Below, piece after piece: positions 24,201-36,124 of a stretch of 64,000 bases of DNA. Made by a program: the position numbers and the translations under genes. The DNA comes from Datisca glomerata (lineage: Eukaryota; Streptophyta; Magnoliopsida; Cucurbitales; Datiscaceae), in assembly GCA_003255025.1 (NCBI GenBank), contig QANY01002227.1:731501-795500 (forward strand). The letters are read 5' to 3'. How positions within the stretch are numbered: the stretch's first letter is position 1; every line of letters begins with the position of its first letter. The notes beneath the pieces are model-generated. The model saw only the letters and a list, made by a program, of their open reading frames with translations, was not told where the DNA came from and ran no database searches.

Positions 24201-24402
24201 TTTTATTTCTTGTAGTGCTATTTTTTTCTAAACACTCTATTGACTTGATCGTCGGAGTGCATTAGGTGAGGTATCCCTCGGCGCCCTACTTACTGCTTTC
24301 ACGATCATTTTTGTTTTTGTGGACTCCTGGATGAATCATCAAGCGACATGTGATGGTCCTCTCGACAGTCGATGTTGACATATTTTTCGCATCAACAGAC
24401 AT

Positions 24403-25671
24403 CATTCTCTATAAAAATGTGTAAATGTTATGTAACTCGAGAATTGGGCATGTATGTATTTTCTAATTATGATGTATGACTATGTTTCTATCTTGAGTTA
24501 GAGAAAAATGGGAACTATATATGATCAAAGTGAGCTGCACTTTAGGAGTGTGGTTCATTCTAAAATGTGCGAAAATATGCCATTTATGAGACGATCAAAC
24601 TACATAACATTGTTTAGGTTTTCATTCTAAACCATGAATAGTATGTTGAAAACAACTTTAAATGAAGAATAAAGCCTAGCGTAAAGATACATAACTTTAG
24701 GTTAAAAAAAGGTAAAACTAAGAACTCAAAATTTGTAAAATTTAACAGACTAGTTCTTAAAATGTGTGTTACACGTGATAAATTAATTAATAAAAATTTA
24801 ATCGAAATCTTTCAAAAGGTGAAAAAATATTACACGTATAATAGTTAGATAGTGCAAAAGAAAAAAATAAAAATTATCATTGTTTGTAAATTTCATAAAA
24901 ACATATTACATTTTGTTCAATATTTAGAATGATTTAGTTTTTTAATAATAAATTTTAAATAATAAATTTTATTTAATATCATGTTATATCTGTTCATACA
25001 TTTATTTTCACTTTATATATTCTAAGGTGCGTGTTATCTTTATAAAATTAACTTAAACAAGTGATTATATTTTAAAAAAAGTTGAGTACATTTTAACAAA
25101 ATGATGACATAAGACATAATTTAAAGTAAAAACTATGCAAAGTTCTGATGAAAATTTATTTAAGGGCATATATAAATAATTTTAAAGGTTTAATTATTAT
25201 ATACATACATGACAATATAGATATCTCTAAAAATAGTTTAGAATATATTGTTTAAAAACTGCAAATGTTATTAATAATTAATTTAAGATTATTAATATTT
25301 ATGATAAATATTAAGAAATTAAACAAAATGCTAAAGATTAGCGATTTGGAGAACAAAATGGGAATGGCGGTTTACGTTTAATGGTATTATAAAAGGGTAC
25401 TAAAGAAAATTCAACCATTACATTCGTTCCCTCTACTCTATCTGGTCCTCGCGCCTCTCGAGCTTGAGCTTCTAGTTTCGCTTCCGGGTGTTGTAATTGT
25501 GCGAACTGCGAATGCACTGAGACGGTGAGACCTGAGTCTCTCTCTTCCTCTCTGAGCTCTCTCTCACTCTCATGTGAGCTGTTATTCTCTCTCTCTTTCT
25601 CTCTCTCAACCGCTACTTTTTCTTTCCTTCTATCTCTATCTCTCTCAGCGTCGAAGAAGTAAGAGGTGAAA
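24403..25671 (+). promoter_or_regulatory. Upstream region and CT-rich 5' UTR of the BTR1-type gene
   Basis: From 24403 to about 25330 the DNA is AT-rich without coding signal. A TATAAAA at 25388-25394 is a plausible TATA box. It is followed by a leader with long CT/TCTCTC tracts (about 25530-25640) up to the ATG at 25672. The minus-strand open frame over this leader is a shadow of the CT tract. Confidence 0.5.
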
Positions 25672-28600
25672 ATGGAGTCCACAGAGTCCTCGTACGTGTC
25701 CTCTCCCGAGGGCCCAAGGAAGCGATCTCCTCCACCCCCGAAATCTCCCAATTCAGGTTTTGATCTATTCCACATATCCCCCCCACCCCCACCCCCCGTG
25801 TACGATCTTAGGTTTGGAATACAAATTTAATCACTGAATCTTCACCTGCATTTGGTTTTGTTATGCGAACACAGAAGCAATATCTCATCCGCTATCAAGG
25901 GAACCCTCCAGTGAATTATTGGATGAACCATTGACTTTAATTGATCATTTTTAACACCTAGGCGGTCACAAATTTTAGTAGCTGGTTTTTTGTTACTGAT
26001 GTCGGCCTCCTGAGGCACTACTTAACATAAACAAACGACTCGGTACGTAGCCAGAATGCTAGATCCGCTGTTCCCTGCTTCTCCTCACATGTGTAGAATG
26101 TTAGGGAACGCTGTGAATCATATTTAAGTTATCTCTCGTAGGATTGGTTCCATGGTTATTATACTGTTGGGCATTTCTTTGGTAATCCTAAATTTAACAT
26201 TTACTAGTTGAAGGGTCGGAGATCAAGATTTAATTACATGATTCTGCTGCAAGATATTGATACCAGTCTAATGGGTCTCTCACTAGCACATATCATGCCA
26301 TTAGCCGATTACCAAATGTTAGAAGACTGAGAAGATAGATTTTTTACACTGTGTTTGTGTTATTGATAACAAATTTTGTGCTACACCAGTACGCTAAAGT
26401 GGAATTGAACCCTTGATATGCGCTAAGACTTTTTTTTGCTTGCTTTTGAATGCCTCGAATTCTTGCACTTGCATGATGGAGAACAATGTTTCTCTTTCCT
26501 ACATATGCAAGTGTGAACTCAAATATACAAATTAACGGGCAAGTTCATCAATTATTCATCCATTTCAGCTCATAAATTTTATTTTTCTCGTCTTCCTCAG
26601 ATGCTATGGAGAAGCCTACACATATTAGGTTTCTTGTATCAAATGCTGCTGCTGGTTCTGTAATTGGGAAGGGCGGCTCAACAATAAATGATTTCCAGTC
26701 CCAGTCTGGAGCTCGAATTCAGTTGTCTCGTAATCACGAATTTTTTCCTGGAACAAATGATCGAATTATCATGGTATCTGGAATGATAGATGATATACTT
26801 AAGGCTGTAGATCTTATTCTCGCTAAGTTACTTGATGAGGTAAACTTAATGCAGCCAGTTTAATCAAGACATGGGAAATGCAATATCTTTCTGGTATTGA
26901 TTAACGTTTTCTTTTTCATGGTTAGATTCATATCGAAGAAGGTGATAATGTTGAGCCAAGAACCAAAGTGAGACTAATTGTCCCACATAGCTCTTGTGGA
27001 GGAATTATCGGGAAGGGAGGCTCCACAATAAAGTGGGAACAGTTTTTCCTTGTTTCTTATCATTAACTGAACAGTTTTTCCTTGTTTCTGGTTGGGAATG
27101 TCATTATGTTTTGCTTTTATTGTGAGTATTGTTAAATGATTTATAATTTGTTTCTATGTCAATTTCCTTGTTTCTCCTTAGATCTGTATATCAGAGATTT
27201 TACTATTTGTTTTGACATATTACTTGGTTGGAAGTTTGAACTGTCACTTTCAAAGACATTAAGATTTGTTTGGTGATTAAGTAAGGAGTAGCAATTTAAT
27301 GAGTCTCTTTCCCATTATTGCTCCTTTCCTGTTCATTTTCATTAAAATTATACTGTTTAATATCTTACCCCAACATAGGAAAGGACAAAAAATAAAAAAC
27401 CTGTCATGTGATTAGTGTCAACAATTCAGGCGAACGGAAATGATCACCATTTATATGAAGATTTGGCCCTGTGGACTTTCTTCCTTTGATTATATATTTG
27501 CTAAAGATCATATCAGCTAGACTTTTATTTTGTCCTACTTTTTATTTGTTAACATATTTGCTTTACTTGAAATCCAAGGTGGTTGTTAATTTCTCTGTTT
27601 GATTTTGCAGGTCATTTATAGAGGAGTCTCAAGCGGGTATTAAGATATCTCCTCAGGATACTAATTATTTTGTGTTGAGTGATAGGCTAGTCACACTAAC
27701 TGGAACTCTAGATGAACAGATGCGGGCAATTGATTTAATTATATCTAAGCTAGCCGAGGACCCTCATTACTCCCTGTCAACGAGTTCTCCATTTTCATAT
27801 CATGGTGCGTCTTTGTTGTTTAGAATATTGTTTACCGCAAGTTGCACACACAGTTATGAGTCTATGATAGATAACTCTATACTGTAGCTTATATGTCCTA
27901 ATTTAAAAAAGGAAAACAAATTAGCTTATGTTAGATTAGATTGTATCTGCAACCATTCTACTAAATTTTATGCACAGCAAGTTTACTTCAAATTTGAAAA
28001 TTTTAGGTGTTTTCTTCTCCAGTTTTCATGGTATTCCGATTCCCTATACATATATGCTTCCTTCTGTTGCAACAGCGGCATACAATGTAATGAATTATGG
28101 ATCGAATGGAGCTGGCGGGAAGTTTCAAAACAACAAGGTTGGTCCTGCATTTTATTCCTCAATCCAAGATGATCAATCCATGCTCCTTATTATTTCCAAT
28201 CTTCATTGGAACTGATATATATATAGGGAATGGTAAAACAGGAAACTTAATCGTGAGTATTTTACTTATGAAGAACCTTAATCAAAGACGTGGTTTTAAC
28301 TTGCGTCTTGCACTTGCACTTGCACTTGCACAAGTCTCTACCAAACTAATCAGCAACGGCTCTGCATCTTATTGTTTGATCTTCTCTTGGTGAAAATTGA
28401 TAACTTTTAAAGTTGAAATTGTTTTACTGTTTTGGTGAAACAATTTAAAGAGTGATCACATTTAGATTCTGCGTTATAATGAATATCTTCCATGTCTCGG
28501 ATTACTAGTGCAAGTCCAGAGCATTCTTTTCTTTTTGAAATCCACTTGTTATTCATGATGTGAACAGATGCGCTGAGTCAATATTCACATATCTGTATTG

Positions 28601-29121
28601 ATTATTGGGTTATTGACAGAGAGTTCCTGATAATTTCCAAGATGATCGAAACAACTCGGTGACCATTGGTGTTTCTGACACACATATTGGGTTTGTTGTC
28701 GGACGAGGTGGAAGAAACTTAGTAGAGATTAGTCAGGTCTCTCTCTCTCTCTCTCCCTCTCTCCCTCTCTGCCCCTCCCTCTCCCTCTCTACATTTCTTA
28801 TCATTTGATTGGGATGAATCGCTATCAACTTTAACTTTTGTAAATTGCTTACTGCATATTTGCAGTCTAGTGGAGCCAGGATTAAGATATCAGATAGAGG
28901 TGATTTCATGACTGGAACAACTGACAGGTATGAAGGAGTCGTGACAACATCAATATTCTACTCATAATTTGATATTCTTTACAAGTGCGTTAAAGTTTTG
29001 AATGTTTTTTACAATGATGTGCAGGAAAGTTACAATCACGGGCTCACAAAGAGCAATTCGAACGGCTGAGACCATGATAATGCAAAAAGTGGCCTATGCT
29101 TCAGAGAGGGTGACGAGTTAG
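25672..29121 (+). CDS. BTR1: Three-KH-domain RNA-binding protein, BTR1 / NOVA-like
   Basis: Eight exons join in phase to 343 residues: 25672-25756, 26601-26839, 26926-27032, 27611-27804, 28007-28137, 28620-28736, 28866-28927 and 29025-29121. KH1 (about residues 36-105) has the loop GKGG at 51-54 and [22 protein letters not shown]2 (about 120-200) has GKGG at 137-140, split by an intron just after it. KH3 (about 264-340) has GRGG at 280-283, then [13 protein letters not shown]. All three GxxG RNA-contact loops are intact. A Tyr/Pro/Gly-rich linker joins KH2 and KH3. The start MESTESS...[10 protein letters not shown] matches Arabidopsis BTR1 (At5g04430), a single-stranded RNA-binding protein reported to bind tomato mosaic virus RNA and limit its multiplication. 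Cellular RNA targets cannot be inferred. The model is complete and undamaged. Confidence 0.95.
28307..28332 (+). repeat. (CTTGCA)n short repeat in intron 5 of the BTR1-type gene
   Basis: About four copies of CTTGCA lie in the intron. They are not expected to affect splicing. Confidence 0.8.
28737..28795 (+). repeat. CT microsatellite abutting the intron 6 donor of the BTR1-type gene
   Basis: The donor GTCTCT is itself the first unit of a pyrimidine tract of TCTCTC and CCCTCT repeats. A pyrimidine run directly after a 5' splice site is atypical, since such tracts usually precede acceptors. Confidence 0.8.
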
Positions 29122-29935
29122 TTTTCAAGTGTTCTTGTTTAGATGATTTTCAGTATGCGATTTTCTTTCACAGTGGGTATCGTTTTTTATAATCTCCATT
29201 TGCATTCCTGCACAAATGCTAATATGGGAACTTGGTTAGAAAGCTGAATACTTTGGTGGGATCAAGATTGGGAGCTTATCTTTTTGTCAAGGGAGAGCAT
29301 AGAGGGGGACTCCTCTGAAATTTGGGACCATATTTTTCTTGGAAGATGTATAAGATATAGGGCAGAGTGCTGGTTGAGTAGAAAGTAGATCGGCTATTTC
29401 TACTTTATTTTTTTATGTACTGGGAACCTCAAATTAGTTAGCTTTATGTCTAATTTCTGACTGTGTTTGGTTTAAGACAGGATTTAAGGTTATTATTCTC
29501 TACAACATGTTTGTTTGTTATTCATATATTTGTTTCCCTTAAATTGCAATATATAAGTCAATTGGGAGGAGCCAAACTCTCTTCTTTCAAAAAAACCTTG
29601 TGATTTTGTAATGGCCGTACTGTTCTTCAGACTACTTGTAAGCGCTTCTTCTGTCTATTAGGAGAAAATGAAAATCTAAAATCAGCAGGAAGAACATTAA
29701 CAGCACAGTGCACAAAAATGTAGATTAATGGAGTTACTATTATTGATCTCACCATCATAAAATATAATGTAACAATGTGAATGGAGTGTAGTACCATATA
29801 TCCTTGCACAAAGAAGTGAACAAAATGCAGGGTGTGCTACCAGTAATGCAAGCTTAAGTGATTAAGCTGCTCACAACTTATTTCAAATGATAAATTTCAG
29901 ATTAGATGTTGCCAAGAGAAGTAAGAATAGCATGA
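29122..29935. other. Convergent 3' regions of the BTR1-type and glycine-rich genes
   Basis: No coding signal was recognised in about 800 bp. The first part is probably the 3' UTR of the KH gene and the last part that of the glycine-rich gene. Confidence 0.4.
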
Positions 29936-30469
29936 TTAAGGTGAATCATAATCACCTCCATCATTACCTGACCCATAGCCTGATCCATAACCAGATCCAT
30001 AGCCTGAGCTGTAACCAGAACCATTTCCTCCGCCTCCACCTCCTCCTCCACCACCATCACCACTTCCATGGCCGCTCCCACTCCCATATCCGGATCCATA
30101 ACCTGATCCACTTCCATTTCCTAGTCCCCCTCCACCTCCTCCACCACCCCCTCCTCCATTTCCACCACGGCCTCCTATACCACTACCATAACCATACCCT
30201 GAACCCCTTCCTGACCCAAAATCGCCATTAGACCCTGACCACCTCCACCTCCTCCCCCTCCTTCAAAAGCACCATATCCGGAACCACTTCCGGAGCCGTA
30301 ACCTGAGCCATACCCAGAACCTGATCCATCCAAGTCCAGAAGAACCACCACCACCGCCACCCCCTCCTCTTCCTTTACCAACAAGATTCTTAGAGGATCT
30401 AACAGCAAATGTTATATCCACAAGGATCAAAACCAAGATTGCAGCACCAATCACCCTAGTGCTTGTCAT
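29936..30469 (-). CDS. Secreted glycine-rich protein, with two compensating frame shifts
   Basis: The start ATG at 30469 opens a signal peptide (MTSTRVIGAAILVLILVDIT, then FAVRS). A short linker with SSKNLVGKGR leads into Gly runs and GSGYGSGYG-type repeats, ending DYDSP and TAA at 29938-29936. Such proteins are usually structural or cell-wall-associated; the exact role is unknown. The start and end share one frame. From about 30335 to 30240, however, the glycine-rich sense lies in the +1 frame, and the original frame there hits a stop (after WFRIWCF). Two single-base indels, one gain and one loss, would explain this. The possibilities are sequencing error in G-rich DNA or a real pseudogene or variant allele. 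Without the shifts the product would be about 177 residues. Confidence 0.7.
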
Positions 30470-30523
30470 TTACAGACGTGAAAAAAAAAACTCAATGAGA
30501 ATGAACTCAGAAAATAGTACTAG

Positions 30524-30533
30524 TTATATATAA
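30524..30533 (-). promoter_or_regulatory. Probable TATA box of the glycine-rich gene
   Basis: TTATATATAA lies about 55 bp upstream of the start codon on the minus strand, a usual spacing if the leader is short. Confidence 0.5.
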
Positions 30534-31844
30534 CCACTCACTCACACAGCAGAAGTAAATGATACTTTGTTAATGGAAGTTCTAGGATATATAAAGTCCC
30601 TATCTATAGGCACTTAAAGGTGACCTTTTTGACAAAAAAGTCATGGAATTCTATTAGTTTCTTTTCGCTTTACTCGTTCGGCTGAAGATGATGGTGATGA
30701 TAACAAGCGTGTGTGTGATTTCTTGGTGGTGGGTATGACGGTGGTGATGGTGCTCTTGTGGGTGATGGTTGAAGTAGTGGACTACCGTACTTGTCCTCAT
30801 GCTATTCTCTACTAAAATAAAATAATGTGAATTTCACTTTTGACTTGCTATTAGGACACCCTATACTCACCCTTGATAATGAAGTTCATATTTAGATCAT
30901 AATATTCTATGAATCTGCATTTCACTTAGACTGCTGTCTTGACAATTTTAAGCAGTTGTCTTCTTCAGCAATGACTTAAGCATATATGTCGATTAGCCCC
31001 ACATGGTTGCTTTAGAGTTTGCTCGGTCCTCTAACTTAGAGTGAAATCGTTCTAAAGAAATGGTTGTCTCAAGTTCCAATCTTCTTTCTCTATAATTTAC
31101 TGAAAAAAGTAAAAGAAAAAAAAAACAAACGGAGAAAGTTATAATTGAAGTCATTGCAACATTTCGCGTCAATATTTTTTTCCCCCACTAAAACTACATA
31201 CCGTTATTAGATACCAATGGCTTCAAATTTTTGGGACTCTCCTCTTTTGCCAAGTGCATTTAGTCTTCACAGATGTCAAACACTTGGCCATTAATGATTA
31301 AAAGATATTTAGTCAAAAACCATAACAAGAACTTAATTACCCAATCAACATGTCAAATTCTAGAGTACCACAAGTACAAACAATAAGACATTATACTTTA
31401 GGAGACCCTAGAAATCTAGGCCACAGACACCCAATAACTCACCCACCCAAACTTCTGTCCTCCAAATCTTCAATATGAAAGGGGGTTCTATATTTTTCCT
31501 TCAAATTTAAGCTTAGAAATGACAAGTTGAATGCCACTTTTTTTTCTACCTTTTCTTTTTGGTGGTCATATGCCAAAGCTAACCTATCTAGCTTGCTTGC
31601 ACTTTGCCTTCAATTAAGGCAATATAGCAATGATCATCCTTGCCACACAAGCATGGGATACAATCAACATTTCACCTTGTTGTGAATGAACTATAGCACA
31701 ACTATATTCTTTAAGTATATCTCTAACTTCTCTTGGTTCTCATAAGTATTAGAATCAGGAGCTAAAAATCTAGTTACAACATATGGCGTCGTTGATGCAT
31801 TTCAGTTAAAAAACTCGAAGTAGCAAAACCTTGGGTAAAAATAG
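30534..31844. other. Intergenic region upstream of the glycine-rich gene
   Basis: The region is AT-rich and noncoding. No gene, RNA or transposon end was recognised. The truncated copia LTR begins near its right limit. Confidence 0.4.
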
Positions 31845-33620
31845 TACACATCAAAACTGATTATCATATGTAGATCATTCTGAATCCTGAGTAGTCATGA
31901 ACTCTTATGCATGTCTACTGGATCTTTTGATTTACTTGTTAATATTTGTTTGTTAAACAAGCGAGTGACTTTTGTTTTAGAAATTCAGTGATATGGATGG
32001 CTGAGAACATGATCTTACAAGATTTAGAATCTAAATTTTCCTGACGGATCGTATATTAGTTTCATTAAGTGTTAATTCTGAAACTGACTAGTTATTGAGC
32101 ATAAATTTATAATACGATTATAAATTAGCCATTCACTAGTGAATTAATATTACTTAAAACAAGAGGTAACTAGAAGGGTAAAACGGTAATTCTGACTAGC
32201 TCTAATTTACAAACCAATAATTGAAGGACAGAACTATATGAAATGATTATATCAATGGACTACACGAGAATACTCTGTAAATACATTCTGTAATCTTTAA
32301 GAGTGTAATTCCATATTTATAGTGAAGTAATAATGAAATTAATAAATGAGATTATTTAATTAAATAATTTAATTAATAATCTCATTTATTGGAGCTTAGG
32401 ATTATGAGTCCGTGGTCTTCAAGTCTCCTCTATACTACACACACTATGATGTGAATATTTCAAGGCATGAGAAAAAGACTGACTTACGAAAGCAATTATA
32501 TTTTTGGAGAAATTATATAATTATGAAATATTTATGTATGATTAATTAAATAAGAATTAATTAATTAAATTATGTAATGTAATTTTCGGAAATTATCATT
32601 AAATAATAATATCGATTAATTTTTTGATAATCGATAAGTGAGACAAAATATATAATTTATGAAATTAGATAATGTTTAATTATTATGAGATAATAATTTA
32701 AATTTTGAATCAACTAAATTTTTTATTTGAACTAACTGATAAACTAGTTGATAAAGATAATCAGATAAGTTAATTTTTGATTTAATTAATATCTAGATAT
32801 TTATCTGATTAAAATAAATAATAAATTTACAGAAATCACGTGACATGTTGGACTGCCACATGTCAATCACTGATTTCAAATCAGAGATTGACATGGACTA
32901 GGCACTACAATGGTGTCATGAAACTACAGTGCTGTGAGGCACTGTGACTCCTCACGGCACACTACAGTGTCGTGTGGCACTGCAGTTTTGTACAATTACA
33001 ATGGATCCCACTTCAATTGCACATTTATAATTAATTTATTATTTTATGTAAATCCATGAAAATTTTGATATGCCATTATCTAGAAGATATATTGATATTA
33101 TTTTATTGACTTCAGTGTGCTAACAACACAGTTGTAATCATAGGTGAAACTCTAATAGATTAAAAGTTAATCAAAAAGCTCTGTGAAAAATTTTTAATTG
33201 TTTTTCGATCAGAGTTTTGTCTCACAAATTAATTCTTCTCCAAAATCTCTAGATTTCATGTGCAAAGTGCATTTAGAGACATAAAAGTATTCTTGATATA
33301 TTCCACGTGCTCACACACGTCCTAGTGTGTTTAAAGATTGACTTGGAAGATCGCGGTATAGATATCGAAATCTATCGTTTATGGGATAGCAAGATCATTG
33401 TATTGCAATGACGCTTGATTGGACTACAAGAGATATATTTTATATCCATATATGTATTTGATTTAATATATAAATATATAATAAATCCAATCTGAAAAAT
33501 TGTTTTTCAATTAAAAAATTTTCATATTTGGGATCTGTGACGATGCGATCGTTTATCGTTTTATAATTTTTTTTAAAACACCACCATGTCTTCCATCGCG
33601 CGTCACCGAGAATTCGAAAA
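31845..33620 (+). repeat. 5' LTR (truncated) of the second copia
   Basis: It shares CTGAATCCTGAGTAGTCATG and the 19-mer GCATGTCTACTGGATCTTT with the 3' LTR and continues in parallel to the end. It retains about 340 bp (about 32370-32700) that the 3' copy lacks. Confidence 0.85.
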
Positions 33621-35550
33621 AAGGTATCATAGTGATCTTTATATATTTGTATATTAAATACTGTGTAGGTATTCTTGCATCGTTCATAATATATATGTTG
33701 ATATGTATGAATGAATCAATGGTTTATTTTTTGAATGTATTGTTAATAATGAATCGTTAATTGTATGGTGACTTCTGAGTTTATACTTTGTTCTTTATTT
33801 TTTCCTTAGATCTTGTGTAAGCTGTTTTGGGCATATGATTTTTTATAATTTTATTTTGGGTATCATATTGTAAAATTTCGATCGCGAGAAGACGAAGAAC
33901 GAACGAGACAAACGAGGAAGGAAAAAAATAGGAATTATAAAGGAATTTCGGCACCGGAACAGGAAATTGGATTTCTGGCATCGTTGGCGACCGTGAAGGA
34001 TGCCGACGGCGGTTGGAGAGTCATATCGTCGGAGGCAATTGTTGTTACTGCGAGGGAAGTTTTGTAGATACCCTGATATCATATTACCCTATTTCTACGA
34101 TGTGTTGCGGAAACCTAAATCTTATCCTTATCTTTTAAATTTGAAATTTGAAATTTTGATTTTGAATTTTTGAAATTTGAAATTTGATTTTTAAAAGGAT
34201 AATGATCGATTTTAATTTTTTAAAAATTGAAATTAATTAATTGATTGTGTTTGACCCAAGTTTGAGGAGTCGTCGAATTATGTTTTTACTATCAAATTCA
34301 ATTAATTTTAAAATGATAATTAATGAGATTATCTAATTAGAAAAAATAATTTATCCTAATTGAAAGGGTTTTGATCAAAACTTGAAGATTACGAAGATGG
34401 ACCTCTGGTGGAGAATGAACTATTTGAGAAATATGTATTCTTGAAGTCATTTTTATAATTATTTCTATTTTTCAGAAGGTTGTAATTTAGAAGTAGCCAA
34501 TAGTCATTCGGTTCATCATTTATCTATTTAATTGTTAAATAATGGTTTATTAATTTGATTGAATACATGACCATGCATTAGTCGATCACTTGCCATACAT
34601 AAAAGCCCACACAGTTTTATTTAATCATGTATCTCATTAGTAGAAGCATGATTGATTAGGACTTTCCTAATATGTTTATATGAATTATTTTGAAAAATCA
34701 ATTGCATGTAAATTGCTAGGTTTTAATTAGTTAAAACTAGGTAATCACATTAATCTAAAGGCTATAGTAACCTTTAGGATAACCAACTTTATTAAAAGAA
34801 TTTTATTATGTAATTAACTAGTTATTCTAAGCTTACTTAATTTTGACTTAGGCTCTTTAGAAGGTTAAATGAGTTTAGACCATTTAGATTGGATTAACTG
34901 TTAATTTTACATTCAAAGGGTTATTTCAACTAGTAATTAATTTGGAATGAATTGATTAGTTAAATAGAAACACATTATCCTAAAATAGTGAATGCGAGAA
35001 GGTTGACATATTAATGTAATATATTGTATCTATTATTAGTACAACACCGTGAAGTACAATGAGAGCCTCGAGATGGCTTTATTTTCATCCCCCTAAGAAA
35101 GGTTTCAAGATGTATCAATGTCAAGATTGGACTTCTTAAGAAGATATGACTAAGTGATGTAGTTTAGTTTTGACCGAAACTAAGGTGGCATATTCTAAAT
35201 CAAGTCATGGACTCCGAAATAATGGGTTACGCTCACAAAGTCACAATTAAGTTTTGAGTGGATAATTGTGACTTGACCAAATAAGCGATGCCTTATTATT
35301 AAAAGAGAAAACATGAGATATTTTGAGTTTTAATTAATAAGGATGAGAATGTCTCATAAACAGTCTAAAATTAATCTGACCGACACTAAGGCGGCACATT
35401 AATTCTTAGGTTATCTTATCGTAGATTAGTAAATGTTAAACTTATGTGTTTAATATGTTGCATTCATGCATCACGTTTTCTTTCTGAATTCTTGATATTT
35501 ATTTCAATTATATCGAATTATGTATGTTTTATTTTTCAATTATTATTATG
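33621..35550 (+). other. Leader region of the second copia
   Basis: About 1.9 kb lies between the primer site and gag with no coding similarity. Minus-strand open frames near 33781-34082 are not protein-like. Confidence 0.45.
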
Positions 35551-35553
35551 TCT

Positions 35554-36124
35554 ACAATGGGTAATCCTATTACTTGTGAGCATGAATGATGTTCATTTGT
35601 ACTTGAGAATTTAAATGGTGATAATTTCATAAGATGGAAGTCAAATTAAAACTTGATGTTAATTTGTGAGTTCTTACTGAAGAATATCCTGAGGAGCCCA
35701 CTGCCAATGCCCTAAGAATGTTAGGGACAAGTTTGATACTTGATTTAAATCCAACAATAAAGCTAAATGCTACATGCTTGTGAACATGAATGATGTTCCG
35801 AGAACCAAGCATGAAATCATGGAAACTACCTATGTGATTATGAAATTTTTAGAGGTGATGTTTGGGCAACAATTTGATCAAAGTCGCCATGAGACTACTA
35901 GGAGCTACATGATAACCAAGATGAAGAAATGTACTGTGCGTGAACATGTTTTGAACATAATCAATATAATACATGAGGTAAAAGTACATGAGGCTACCAT
36001 TTATGATCTAACTCAAGTCACCATTATACTTGAATCGTTCACACTTGCTTTTTCTGCATTCACCACCAATTATCTTATGAGCAAGTTGAAATTCAACATA
36101 ACCCAATTACTGAATGAACTGTAG
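35554..36124 (+). pseudogene. Copia gag remnant (second copia)
   Basis: The likely start ATG at about 35550 is followed by stops. An open stretch from 35774 reads MNDVPRTKHEIMETTYVIMK, then RSYMITKMKKCTVREHVLNI and LMSKLKFNITQLLNEL. This has the layout of plant copia gag proteins. Confidence 0.8.

Larger units (their letters stand above)
20187..24217 (+). mobile_element. CACTA (En/Spm-type) DNA transposon, non-autonomous
   Basis: The left end is CACTACAACAAATA and the right end, read inward, is CACTACAAGAAATA: terminal inverted repeats of about 14 bp with one mismatch. A 3-bp target duplication CTA lies on both sides (20184-20186 and 24218-24220), as known for CACTA elements. Subterminal zones (about 20215-20480 and 23800-24200) are packed with short GACGAA/TTCGTC and CGCTAAAG motifs in both orientations, which fits transposase-binding repeats. 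Interior coding remains are only N-terminal pieces of the TNP2-type transposase and a TNPA-like fragment. Catalytic domains were not found in the 4,031 bp. Confidence 0.95.
3750..24397 (+). mobile_element. Ty3/gypsy LTR retrotransposon (Tat/Ogre-like), decayed, with two nested insertions
   Basis: Two direct LTR-like copies (3750-4443 and 19688-24397) share long matching stretches, for example TCTTGGTCGAGGTCACAATG. They begin TGT and end CAACA, and both are flanked by GACAT (3745-3749 and 24398-24402), an exact 5-bp target duplication. The interior has reverse transcriptase and RNase H fragments on the plus strand, in the expected order. Removing the nested copia (9,093 bp plus 5) and CACTA (4,031 bp plus 3) leaves about 7.5 kb. 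No gag, protease or integrase was found and no convincing primer-binding site follows the 5' LTR, so the element is defective. The RNase H wording (APADFVLET, LYIDGS) and internal tandem repeats suggest the Tat/Ogre lineage; the lineage is inference. Confidence 0.85.
19688..24397 (+). repeat. 3' LTR of the gypsy element, split by a CACTA transposon
   Basis: The LTR is 19688-20183 plus 24218-24397 (676 bp without the insert and one target copy). It ends CGCATCAACA and is followed by the GACAT target duplication. The break corresponds to about position 4270 of the intact 5' LTR, where no CACTA sequence occurs. Confidence 0.85.

Noticed and set aside
25338..25775. 145-codon minus-strand frame rich in Arg/Glu
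   Set aside because: Antisense of the CT-rich 5' UTR and first exon of the BTR1-type gene.
29887..30231. Plus-strand frame rich in His and Leu, and minus-strand Met/Val-rich frames
   Set aside because: Shadows of the glycine-rich gene in other frames.
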